A DNA stretch of 5,949 nt, taken from positions 1 to 5,949 of the forward strand of contig CAMWXF010000129.1 of the NCBI GenBank assembly GCA_947178115.1, in the 5' to 3' direction. Source of the stretch: an uncultured Lachnospiraceae bacterium. Lineage in GTDB: Bacteria > Bacillota > Clostridia > Lachnospirales > Lachnospiraceae. This document shows positions 1 through 5,804 of this stretch, piece by piece. Position 1 is the stretch's first letter. Each line of letters starts with the position of its first letter. The position numbers were made by a program, and so were the translations under genes. The notes beneath the pieces are model-generated. The model was not told the DNA's origin and ran no database searches. It saw only the letters and a program-made list of their open reading frames with translations.

Positions 1-128
1 TCTTCCGTGAAAGATTCGAATTCCGCGTCCGCGTGATTATTTACATACCCGAAGAGGGTAGCAAGGCTAAAGCCGGTAAAGAGAATCAGGGCGGCAGCCC
101 ACTGTTTGGGAGATAGGATATGTTTCAA
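1..128 (-). CDS. N-terminal fragment of a membrane-anchored or secreted protein (partial, runs off left edge)
   Basis: The minus strand reads from a TTG at 128 to the window edge without a stop, giving about 42 residues that begin MKHILSPKQWAAALILFTGF. The N-terminus has a Lys and a His, then a hydrophobic stretch (about residues 9-28), then a polar, acidic segment (NNHADAEFESFTE). That is the pattern of a signal peptide or signal anchor; no lipobox Cys is seen. TTG is chosen because an in-frame TGA lies upstream near 186-188 and no ATG or GTG occurs in between; a weak GGCAGG sits 7 nt before it. It follows the diguanylate cyclase gene on the same strand, but a terminator separates them. The family cannot be settled from 42 residues. 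The FESFTE segment after a signal sequence faintly recalls clostridial DUF885-type proteins, which is only a guess. Confidence 0.6.
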   Translation of the reverse strand, partial: MKHILSPKQWAAALILFTGFSLATLFGYVNNHADAEFESFTE

Positions 129-154
129 GAGAGTACCTGCCGGATGGATTGATA

Positions 155-184
155 TTGATATTAATATATGAACCTTCCTGTTAA
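155..184 (-). promoter_or_regulatory. Candidate promoter for the left-edge gene
   Basis: Read on the minus strand, TTAACA (184-179, five of six to the -35 consensus) is followed after 18 nt by TATCAA (160-155, four of six to the -10 consensus), in AT-rich DNA. A start near 148 would leave a leader of about 20 nt before the TTG codon. It lies just after the terminator of the preceding gene, where a fresh promoter would be needed. No operator was recognised. Confidence 0.4.
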
Positions 185-203
185 ATCATGAGAGGAAGAC
201 AGG

Positions 204-232
204 AAAAGACCGGATCAAAAGATAATCCGGTC
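204..232 (-). terminator. Rho-independent terminator overlapping the diguanylate cyclase stop codon
   Basis: On the minus strand, GACCGGAT (232-225) pairs perfectly with ATCCGGTC (215-208) across a 9-nt loop, and the stem is followed directly by TTTT and a pyrimidine-rich tail. The 5' arm lies inside the last coding codons (Asp-Arg-Ile), and the TGA stop at 217-215 straddles the loop and the 3' arm. The terminator should separate this gene from the one starting at 128. Confidence 0.8.
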
Positions 233-1303
233 GCGTCCGCTTTCTTTGCCGATATATAGTTTTTCGTCCGCCTGCTTGATCAGTGTGTTCAGATCGCTTT
301 GGAAATCATATTCTACTAGACCAAAAGTTAAAGATACGGAGAAAGTTTTGCTGCCGCCGTCGAAGACGATTGCCTTGATCTTTTGCCGGAGTGCTTCCAG
401 AGCGGCATATGCTTCGTCGCCGTTGAACTTCGGGAAAATCAGCAGAAATTCTTCGCCGCCCCATCTGGCGACAAACGTATTTGCGGGCAGAGTTTTCCGA
501 AACGTCTCGGCAATCTTCTTTAATACAAGATCTCCCACATCGTGCCCGTAAGTGTCATTGACATGCTTAAAGAAGTCAATGTCACAGATACAGAGGCTGA
601 TCTGGTAGGCGGGCGCTTTTAAGAGAGTATCCAGATATTCCACCGTTCGTCTTCTGTTATACAGTCCGGTCAGTGGGTCGATGTTTGCCTGTGCCTTTAA
701 CTGTTCGTTATATTCGATCAGCTTGCCCTCCAGCGCCTGTGTATCCGTGCTGAAGATGTAGGCAATCATCGAGAGCGCCCAGAAGATAGCGACAGTATTT
801 ATTAATTGCAGAGTATTATTAAGTTCAGCGGAGAGAATGACTTTAGGGTCATTGATACGACAATAGAAAAACAGGTACAGACGCAGCGCACACAGAGCAA
901 GCGCATAGCTCACCTTTGCTGCCTCATGTCTGTATTTGGCGAAGAAACAGGAGATGAGCAGCACGATAATAAAGTGCTGTACCCCGATGTTCCAACCGAA
1001 CATGACAATATTGAATACGATCCACACGAGAACTGAGATATTCAGGATACAGAACGAGATGAAGGTGCCGCGGTAATAAGACAGAATAAAGGTTGCCACA
1101 AACAACGCCGTAGAGATAAGACAGATTTCCGTTCCGCTTATATTGGAAAAGAACAGTAACAGTCCGCTGTTGACCAGAGAGTAGACGATCATGGTGAGAA
1201 TCAGCAGACGAACGACTACGATGAGCTTCGCGGACTCATTGCGGTCGCCGGTATCTTTACAGATATACTGATATATTTTATGTAAAACATTCGTATCTTT
1301 CAT
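215..1303 (-). CDS. Membrane-bound diguanylate cyclase (GGDEF domain), 362 aa
   Basis: Predicted to make cyclic di-GMP from two GTP at the inner face of the membrane. Residues about 27-185 are very hydrophobic and can form six membrane helices (about 27-50, 57-76, 80-102, 109-121, 131-148, 165-185). I do not recognise this N-terminal region as a named sensor domain. A short linker (about 188-206) leads to a full GGDEF domain: DPLTGLYNRRR (209-219), the metal and substrate segment DIDFFKHVNDTYGHDVGD (241-258), and the active-site motif GGEEF (282-286). The domain ends at the C-terminus with a complete late segment (ADEKLYIGKESGRDRI), so it looks catalytically intact. The usual RxxD product-inhibition site just before the GGEEF loop reads PANT (273-276), so I-site feedback is probably missing. 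The start ATG at 1303 is preceded by AAAGGA at a loose 12-nt spacing. Transcribed divergently from the kinase operon, with its own terminator. Confidence 0.93.
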   Translation of the reverse strand: MKDTNVLHKIYQYICKDTGDRNESAKLIVVVRLLILTMIVYSLVNSGLLLFFSNISGTEICLISTALFVATFILSYYRGTFISFCILNISVLVWIVFNIVMFGWNIGVQHFIIVLLISCFFAKYRHEAAKVSYALALCALRLYLFFYCRINDPKVILSAELNNTLQLINTVAIFWALSMIAYIFSTDTQALEGKLIEYNEQLKAQANIDPLTGLYNRRRTVEYLDTLLKAPAYQISLCICDIDFFKHVNDTYGHDVGDLVLKKIAETFRKTLPANTFVARWGGEEFLLIFPKFNGDEAYAALEALRQKIKAIVFDGGSKTFSVSLTFGLVEYDFQSDLNTLIKQADEKLYIGKESGRDRIIF

Positions 1304-1336
1304 GTCGTTTATCGATCCTTTACAGAAGGTATGAGA

Positions 1337-1365
1337 TTGATAAACACATTCAAGTAAATTTACAA
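1337..1365 (-). promoter_or_regulatory. Candidate promoter for the diguanylate cyclase gene (proximal)
   Basis: On the minus strand, TTGTAA (1365-1360) and TATCAA (1342-1337) are separated by 17 nt; each matches four of six consensus bases. A start near 1330 would give a leader of about 27 nt containing AAAGGA (1321-1316). The -35 element overlaps the palindrome at 1363-1375, a position suited to regulation. The match is only moderate, and a second candidate lies further upstream. Confidence 0.35.
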
Positions 1366-1375
1366 TCTCAGATTG
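1363..1375. promoter_or_regulatory. 13-bp perfect palindrome, candidate operator
   Basis: CAATCT-C-AGATTG is a perfect inverted repeat around C1369. A third copy of the half-site (AGATTG) occurs at 1334-1339. The palindrome overlaps the -35 of the proximal minus-strand promoter candidate and touches the -35 region of the first plus-strand candidate, so one bound protein could affect both directions. The cognate regulator is unknown. Confidence 0.4.
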
Positions 1376-1400
1376 CGCTTTAACGTAAATACTTTATAAT
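1373..1400 (+). promoter_or_regulatory. Candidate promoter P1 for the sensor operon
   Basis: A perfect TATAAT (1395-1400) lies 16 nt after a poor -35 (TTGCGC, 1373-1378, three of six). A weak -35 with a good -10 is typical of promoters that need an activator. The implied start near 1407 would leave a leader of about 120 nt before the kinase start codon. Confidence 0.4.
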
Positions 1401-1411
1401 GATTATTATAA
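1394..1411. repeat. Inverted repeat producing back-to-back -10 boxes
   Basis: TTATAAT (1394-1400) and ATTATAA (1405-1411) are perfect inverted copies separated by GATT. The left arm contains TATAAT on the plus strand and the right arm contains TATAAT on the minus strand. AT-rich DNA makes such repeats fairly easy to find, so the structure alone is modest evidence. Confidence 0.45.
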
Positions 1412-1432
1412 GTATCATACATCATATATAAA
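1405..1432 (-). promoter_or_regulatory. Candidate distal promoter for the diguanylate cyclase gene
   Basis: On the minus strand, TTTATA (1432-1427) is followed after 16 nt by a perfect TATAAT (1410-1405). The predicted start is near 1398, which would overlap the transcript start of plus-strand P1. The leader to the ATG at 1303 would be about 95 nt. This competes with the proximal candidate; both could be used. Confidence 0.35.
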
Positions 1433-1438
1433 TATTAT

Positions 1439-1476
1439 GCAATTCCGCAATTTTGAAATTGCGATTTACTGCAATT
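1439..1476. repeat. GCAATT repeat cluster with an 18-bp palindrome
   Basis: GCAATT occurs at 1439-1444, 1447-1452 and 1471-1476, with start offsets of 8 and 24 bp, and in reverse (AATTGC) at 1457-1462. The central pair forms a perfect palindrome at 1446-1463: CGCAATTT, TG, AAATTGCG. The cluster overlaps and precedes the -35 of promoter candidate P2, where an AraC-type response regulator usually binds, so it is a candidate autoregulatory site. As RNA it could form a 7-bp hairpin with a UUGA loop, but no T-run follows, so it is not a terminator. Confidence 0.5.
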
Positions 1477-1482
1477 TATATA
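1453..1482 (+). promoter_or_regulatory. Candidate promoter P2 for the sensor operon
   Basis: TTGAAA (1453-1458, five of six) and TATATA (1477-1482, four of six) are 18 nt apart. A start near 1489 would give a leader of about 40 nt before the preferred kinase start codon. The -35 lies within the 18-bp palindrome and the spacer ends in a GCAATT copy, so the promoter would be well placed for control by a protein bound there. Confidence 0.4.
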
Positions 1483-1517
1483 CGGAAATTGATACAATGA
1501 AAATAAATCAAACGGAG

Positions 1518-1523
1518 AAGGAG
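1518..1523 (+). promoter_or_regulatory. Ribosome binding site that fixes the kinase start
   Basis: AAGGAG lies 6 nt before the ATG at 1530. The in-frame ATG at 1437 has no Shine-Dalgarno sequence, and the one at 1497 has only a weak GGA, so 1530 is the best supported start. Confidence 0.8.
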
Positions 1524-1529
1524 TCTGTA

Positions 1530-3032
1530 ATGCGCTTGGGACAAGTGAAATATTCTATTAAGAATAAATTGATGCTGCTGTCCGTCGTGGTGGCGGTTCC
1601 TTTTCTGATCATGGTGGTCTATCTTATTTATGCGCTGCATAATTACAGCGCGGCATATGATACGATCGTGAGTAATATGACGGTTGCCAATACTTATAAT
1701 CTGAATTTTAAGGAGGAGATGGACGAGAGCCTGTACAAGCTGGTAGTCGGAGCAGCTACCTTTGAGTCGATTAAAGATGATACTAGTCTGGAGGATCCTT
1801 ACGTGCTCATCGAAGAACTCCGGAATGATTTTAATAAACTGATGCGTATTACAACAGATGGAGAGAGCCGGATATGGCTGCAGATACTGCTGCGCAATAT
1901 AGACACGCTGGAAGACAGAGTAGGGGATATCAGTGCGAATCTGGAGGCAGAGAACAGCTATGACGCAAATATAGAGATGCTGGATAACAACATCTATATT
2001 ATGACGGAACTGATACAGGATAATATTCAATATTATATTTATTATCAGACGCAGAGCATGGATCATCTGACGAAACGGTTAAATGAGAGAGTAAATACTT
2101 TTACGATATACTGCGCGATCCTGCTGGGTGTTATCCTGCTCATTGTCATCATGCTGACAGTTATGATCGTGACGGGGATTATCAAGCCGATTCAGGAGTT
2201 GTCTCAGGCAACGGAGAAAATTTCTAAGGGAGATTTCTCAGTTCGCGTGCAAGTGGATACAAACGATGAAGTGGCGGTACTGGCGGACGGTGTCAATATC
2301 ATGACGGAGAGTATTGAGAGGTTTGTCAGCAAGATCAAAGAAGATGAACGAAAGATGCGCCGTGCGGATCTGCGGCTTTTACAGGAGCAGATCAATCCGC
2401 ATTTTCTCTATAATACACTGGATACGATCGTATGGCTGATTGAGGGGAACGATCCGGATAAGGCGGTGAGTATGGTTATGTCGCTGTCGGAGTTCTTCCG
2501 GCTGGTGCTCAGCAAAGGCAGGGAGTATATTACGATACAGGAAGAGGAGATGCACATTAAAAGCTATTTGGAGATCCAGCAGGTGCGCTATCGGGACATC
2601 ATGGATTACGAGATTCGGATTGCGCCTGAGCTGTATCAATATAAAATTTTGAAATTGACATTGCAGCCGCTGGTGGAAAACTCTTTATATCATGGCATTA
2701 AATATAAACGCGCAAAAGGAAACATTACTGTCACAGGAACTATGGCGGAAGGGAATATACATTTTAAAGTAGAGGATGACGGCGTCGGGATGGAAGAGGA
2801 GGAGCTTGCCAATCTGCGCAGAGAGATTATGAAACCTTGTAAGGACACGGGGAAAGGCTTCGGACTTGCCAATGTCAATGAACGGATTCGCATGAATTTC
2901 GGAGCCGAGTACAGCATGACGATTGATTCTAAGCGGGGAGAAGGAACCAGTGTGGAGATCGTAATTCCGGCAGTGCCTTATGAACAGACGGAACAGATGG
3001 AAGATCGGGAAGGTGCGGCGATTTCACTGTAG
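1530..3032 (+). CDS. YesM/LytS-type sensor histidine kinase, 500 aa
   Basis: Membrane sensor kinase expected to autophosphorylate on His and pass the phosphate to the YesN-type regulator encoded two genes downstream. Numbering from the ATG at 1530: TM helix 14-36; an extracytoplasmic region of about 154 residues (37-190), rich in predicted helix and with no recognised sugar-binding fold; TM helix 191-218; HAMP linker about 219-270 (IIKPIQELSQATEKISKGDF); His_kinase dimerisation segment LLQEQINPHFLYNTLDTI with phospho-acceptor His291; N box QPLVENSLYHGIKY with Asn384; G1 box DDGVGM (416-421); G2 box GKGFGLANVNERI (441-453); and a final GEGT. All catalytic motifs are present. A short, acidic tail of about 17 residues follows the ATPase domain. 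The frame is open back to ATG 1437, giving 531 aa, but that start lacks a ribosome site. Only 36 nt separate it from the binding-protein gene, consistent with one transcript. The modest all-helical sensor region fits a kinase that reads the state of a binding protein. Confidence 0.94.
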   Translation: MRLGQVKYSIKNKLMLLSVVVAVPFLIMVVYLIYALHNYSAAYDTIVSNMTVANTYNLNFKEEMDESLYKLVVGAATFESIKDDTSLEDPYVLIEELRNDFNKLMRITTDGESRIWLQILLRNIDTLEDRVGDISANLEAENSYDANIEMLDNNIYIMTELIQDNIQYYIYYQTQSMDHLTKRLNERVNTFTIYCAILLGVILLIVIMLTVMIVTGIIKPIQELSQATEKISKGDFSVRVQVDTNDEVAVLADGVNIMTESIERFVSKIKEDERKMRRADLRLLQEQINPHFLYNTLDTIVWLIEGNDPDKAVSMVMSLSEFFRLVLSKGREYITIQEEEMHIKSYLEIQQVRYRDIMDYEIRIAPELYQYKILKLTLQPLVENSLYHGIKYKRAKGNITVTGTMAEGNIHFKVEDDGVGMEEEELANLRREIMKPCKDTGKGFGLANVNERIRMNFGAEYSMTIDSKRGEGTSVEIVIPAVPYEQTEQMEDREGAAISL

Positions 3033-3068
3033 CCGCGATACAAACGGAGAACGGAGCGGAATACAGGT

Positions 3069-4136
3069 ATGGATACAGAGGCGCGAAGCGGAGTGAAAAA
3101 GAGCAGACGGAACAGGCATATGAGCGGAATATGGCTGGTACTGCTTCCGGCGATGGTTCTTCTCATGTTTATGCTTGGCTGGGGGCTGGGCCTTTTTACG
3201 GAAATAGAAGAAGAACCGTATATCAGCGAGACTTCCAATCAGATTGTGGTAGGGGTGTCGCAGCTTGGCAGTGAATCGGGATGGAGAACTGCGAATACGG
3301 AATCCATTCAAAGAGCCATTTCTAAGGAGAACGGGTTTTTTCTGATTTATAATAATGCCAGACAGAAGCAGGAGAATCAGATCAAGGCAATCAGAAATTT
3401 TATTTCCCAGAGGGTGGATTATATCGTGCTTGCGCCGGTGGTGGAGAGCGGATGGGAGACTGTGCTGCAGGAGGCGAAAGAAGCGGGTATTCCGGTGATT
3501 CTGATGGACAGAAGCGTGGACGTGGAAGATCATAGCCTTTATACTGCTCTCGTAGGAACGGATTCTGTGGAAGAAGGTAAGAAAGCGGGACGATGGCTGG
3601 AAGAATATCTGATAAAGAAACGGATGTCCAATCGGGATATTAATATAGTAGTATTAAAGGGAACGGAAGGCGCATCTGCACAGATCGGAAGGACAGTCGG
3701 GTTTTCCATGATAGCCGGGGAGCATGATAACTGGCATATTCTGGAACAGCAGTACGGGGACTTCACAATATATAAAGGAAAAGAAGTGATGAAGGATTTG
3801 CTGAAAAAGTATAAGGATATCGATGTGGTGGTATCCCAGAATGACGATATGACATTCGGAGCGATTGAAGCAATCAGGGAGTCCGGCAAGACTGTGGGAG
3901 TAAAGGGTGATATTACGATCATATCTTTTGATGCGGTTCACGATGCGCTGGAGATGGTAGCAGAAGGCGTGATTAATGTAGATATAGAATGTAATCCCAA
4001 TCAGGGGGAGTATGTTTCAGAGGTTATCCGTCTGCTCGAGAGCGGGCAGGAAGTTGAGAAAAGATATTATGTGGAAGAAGATGTATTTACAATGGACAAT
4101 GTGACGGAGGAAGTCATAAAGGGAAGAACTTACTAA
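3069..4136 (+). CDS. Membrane-tethered YtfQ-like sugar-binding protein (periplasmic-binding-protein fold), 355 aa
   Basis: Probable extracytoplasmic sugar receptor serving as the input module of the adjacent kinase. The N-terminus is basic (KKSRRNRH, 10-17), followed by a hydrophobic helix (about 20-43) and an acidic linker (EIEEEP). There is no lipobox Cys and no clear signal-peptidase site, so it is probably anchored by an uncleaved helix. The rest (about 57-350) is a type 1 periplasmic-binding fold closely resembling E. coli YtfQ, which binds galactofuranose: GSESGWR (67-73), QKQENQIKAIRNF (99-111), APVVESGWE (122-130), IPVILMDRSVDV (141-152), GTEGASAQIGR (198-208), GDFTIYKGKEVM (230-241), NDDMTFGAIEAI (258-269), and an Asp at 288 where YtfQ has SIDGV. 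Sugar-ABC permease and ATPase genes are absent here. Placement between kinase and regulator mirrors XylFII-LytS and AraPST systems. The start ATG is preceded by GGAGCGGA (GGA at 8 nt); an in-frame ATG at 3120 is less likely because it would remove the basic flank. Ligand identity is inferred by similarity only. Confidence 0.88.
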   Translation: MDTEARSGVKKSRRNRHMSGIWLVLLPAMVLLMFMLGWGLGLFTEIEEEPYISETSNQIVVGVSQLGSESGWRTANTESIQRAISKENGFFLIYNNARQKQENQIKAIRNFISQRVDYIVLAPVVESGWETVLQEAKEAGIPVILMDRSVDVEDHSLYTALVGTDSVEEGKKAGRWLEEYLIKKRMSNRDINIVVLKGTEGASAQIGRTVGFSMIAGEHDNWHILEQQYGDFTIYKGKEVMKDLLKKYKDIDVVVSQNDDMTFGAIEAIRESGKTVGVKGDITIISFDAVHDALEMVAEGVINVDIECNPNQGEYVSEVIRLLESGQEVEKRYYVEEDVFTMDNVTEEVIKGRTY

Positions 4137-4170
4137 GAATGGCTATTACTGTGTCCGGTCAGGAGCAGAA

Positions 4171-4175
4171 GGGAG
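4171..4175 (+). promoter_or_regulatory. Ribosome binding site of the response regulator gene
   Basis: GGGAG lies 6 nt before the ATG at 4182, in a 45-nt gap after the binding-protein stop codon. No promoter or terminator is evident in that gap, supporting co-transcription of the three genes. Confidence 0.75.
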
Positions 4176-4181
4176 AGAAGA

Positions 4182-5804
4182 ATGCTGAAAGTATTTCTCG
4201 TTGAGGATGAAAGCATTGTCAGAGAGGGTTTGAGAGACAATATTCCATGGCAGCAGTGGGGGTATCAGTTTGTCGGGGAAGCAAGCGACGGAGAGATGGC
4301 GCTGCCGCTGATCCAGAAACTGAAACCGGATGTACTGTTCACGGATATCAAGATGCCGTTTATGGACGGATTATCCTTGAGCCGTATCGTGCATCAGGAA
4401 TTTCCGGATATGAAAATTATTATTATCAGTGGTTACGATGACTTTGAATATGCCAGACAGGCGATTGCGGTAGGAGTGGAACAGTATCTGCTCAAACCGA
4501 TTACGAGAGCGAATCTTCAGAAAGTATTAGCGGAGTTAAAGACTAAGATCGAGACGGAGCGGGAGCAGAGAAACTATCAGGAGAAGTATCAGAATGAGAC
4601 GAGGGCATATGAGCAGTTCTCCAGAACGAATTTCTTCGTGAAAGTGTTCGAGGGCAGAATGTCCGTTCAGGATATATATGAAGAGGCGGCGAAGCTGTCG
4701 TTAAAGATTAATGCCCCCTGTTATAATCTGTTAATGTTTTCTCTTACGGAAAAGCGCGGTGGCGAAAACGGTGGTTTCGAATCGGAGACTTTTGCAAGGA
4801 AAAGAGAAGAGATCCTCCGTTATTTCGTGCGATATCCGGAACATCTTGTCTTTCGGTGGAATGTTAACACCTACGGCGTACTGATTAAGGGTAACCCGGA
4901 GCAGATGAAGGAATTGACGGCGAGATGTCTTGAGAATCTGGAGCGCATCTGTAAGCCGGCGGAGGAAGATTTTGATTGGTATGCGGCAGCAGGGGAGCCG
5001 GTGGAACGTCTGAGTATGCTGGCGGAGTGCTACGGTAAAGTAAACCATCTCTTTGCTTACCGCTTCTTGATGCCGTCGGTGCATATCTTTACGAGTCAGG
5101 TGACGGATAATTATATACCGCTTGTGGCGAGTGGTAAGATCGGGGATATCGATTATGCAAAGATAGAGCCTGAACTGATCAAAGATTTCTTACAGCAGGG
5201 CAGTCATGCCGAGATTGCGGAATTTGTGGACGGTTGGATGTACAGTATACAGGAGGCGCTGAAATCCAGACTTTTTCAGAACTACCTTGTATTTCATATT
5301 CATTTTGTTACCATGGCTTATGTGGAGTCTATCGGCTATGACAAGAAGCAGTTTCTGGAGCAGTTGGGGGAGGAGCAGATACAGGAAGTGAATCTGGGAC
5401 CGGAAGAGTTTTCTCAATATATATGTAATATTTTGGAGAAAGCCATGGAACTGCGCGATCGCGAGTCGGACAACCGGGGCAGGAAGGTGCTGAAAAGAGC
5501 GCTTGAATATATAGAAGAAAACTATATGCAGGAGACTCTGTCGCTCAACACGGTGGCCGGTGAAGTCGGTGTCAGTGCAAACTATTTCAGTGCAATCTTC
5601 AGTCAGGCAATGGATGTAACTTTCGTCGAGTATGTGACACAGAAGCGTATGGAGAAAGCCAAGAAACTACTGCGTCAGACGGAGAAACACTCCGGAGACA
5701 TCGCGCTGGAAGTAGGATATAAGGATCCCCATTATTTCAGCTTTGTGTTTAAGAAAACACAGGGCTGTACGCCGCGGGAATACCGGTCTGCGGCTAAGGA
5801 TTAG
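4182..5804 (+). CDS. YesN-type response regulator with AraC-family DNA-binding domain, 540 aa
   Basis: Cytoplasmic transcription regulator, the expected phosphate acceptor from the kinase encoded upstream. The receiver domain (about 1-120) has the acidic pair Glu8-Asp9, phospho-acceptor Asp55 in LFTDIKMP, the switch residue Ser83 and Lys105 in LLKPI, plus the IPWQQWGY segment typical of YesN proteins. A charged, probably coiled-coil helix (about 113-145) follows, then about 280 residues (146-430) resembling the poorly characterised central region of YesN proteins, in which I can assign no catalytic motif. The C-terminus is a complete AraC domain (about 437-537) with two helix-turn-helix units (about 453-474 and 503-525) and the family ending GCTPREYR (528-535). 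Length is normal for the class. It probably activates genes for the sensed sugar, and perhaps its own operon through the GCAATT sites; the targets are not in the window. Its last 11 bp overlap a convergent gene. Confidence 0.94.
   Translation: MLKVFLVEDESIVREGLRDNIPWQQWGYQFVGEASDGEMALPLIQKLKPDVLFTDIKMPFMDGLSLSRIVHQEFPDMKIIIISGYDDFEYARQAIAVGVEQYLLKPITRANLQKVLAELKTKIETEREQRNYQEKYQNETRAYEQFSRTNFFVKVFEGRMSVQDIYEEAAKLSLKINAPCYNLLMFSLTEKRGGENGGFESETFARKREEILRYFVRYPEHLVFRWNVNTYGVLIKGNPEQMKELTARCLENLERICKPAEEDFDWYAAAGEPVERLSMLAECYGKVNHLFAYRFLMPSVHIFTSQVTDNYIPLVASGKIGDIDYAKIEPELIKDFLQQGSHAEIAEFVDGWMYSIQEALKSRLFQNYLVFHIHFVTMAYVESIGYDKKQFLEQLGEEQIQEVNLGPEEFSQYICNILEKAMELRDRESDNRGRKVLKRALEYIEENYMQETLSLNTVAGEVGVSANYFSAIFSQAMDVTFVEYVTQKRMEKAKKLLRQTEKHSGDIALEVGYKDPHYFSFVFKKTQGCTPREYRSAAKD

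Noticed and set aside
246..551. 101-residue open frame on the plus strand
   Set aside because: Antisense to the GGDEF catalytic domain, Ser- and Arg-rich, and without a recognisable family.
1446..1463. The 18-bp palindrome as an intrinsic terminator or riboswitch element
   Set aside because: No U-run follows and the stem is AT-rich with no larger structured aptamer around it; a DNA operator is the simpler reading.
1437..1529. N-terminal extension of the kinase from ATG 1437 or ATG 1497
   Set aside because: Neither ATG has a good ribosome site, the extra residues overlap promoter candidate P2 and the palindrome, and AAGGAG sits 6 nt before ATG 1530.
1476..2066. 196-residue open frame on the minus strand inside the kinase gene
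   Set aside because: It is antisense to a clearly conserved kinase, its translation has no recognisable motif, and its composition (many His, Ile and Gln) is that of an antisense shadow.
3024..3533. 169-residue open frame on the minus strand opposite the binding-protein gene
   Set aside because: Rich in Arg, His, Pro and Ser with no domain; a shadow of the YtfQ-like gene.
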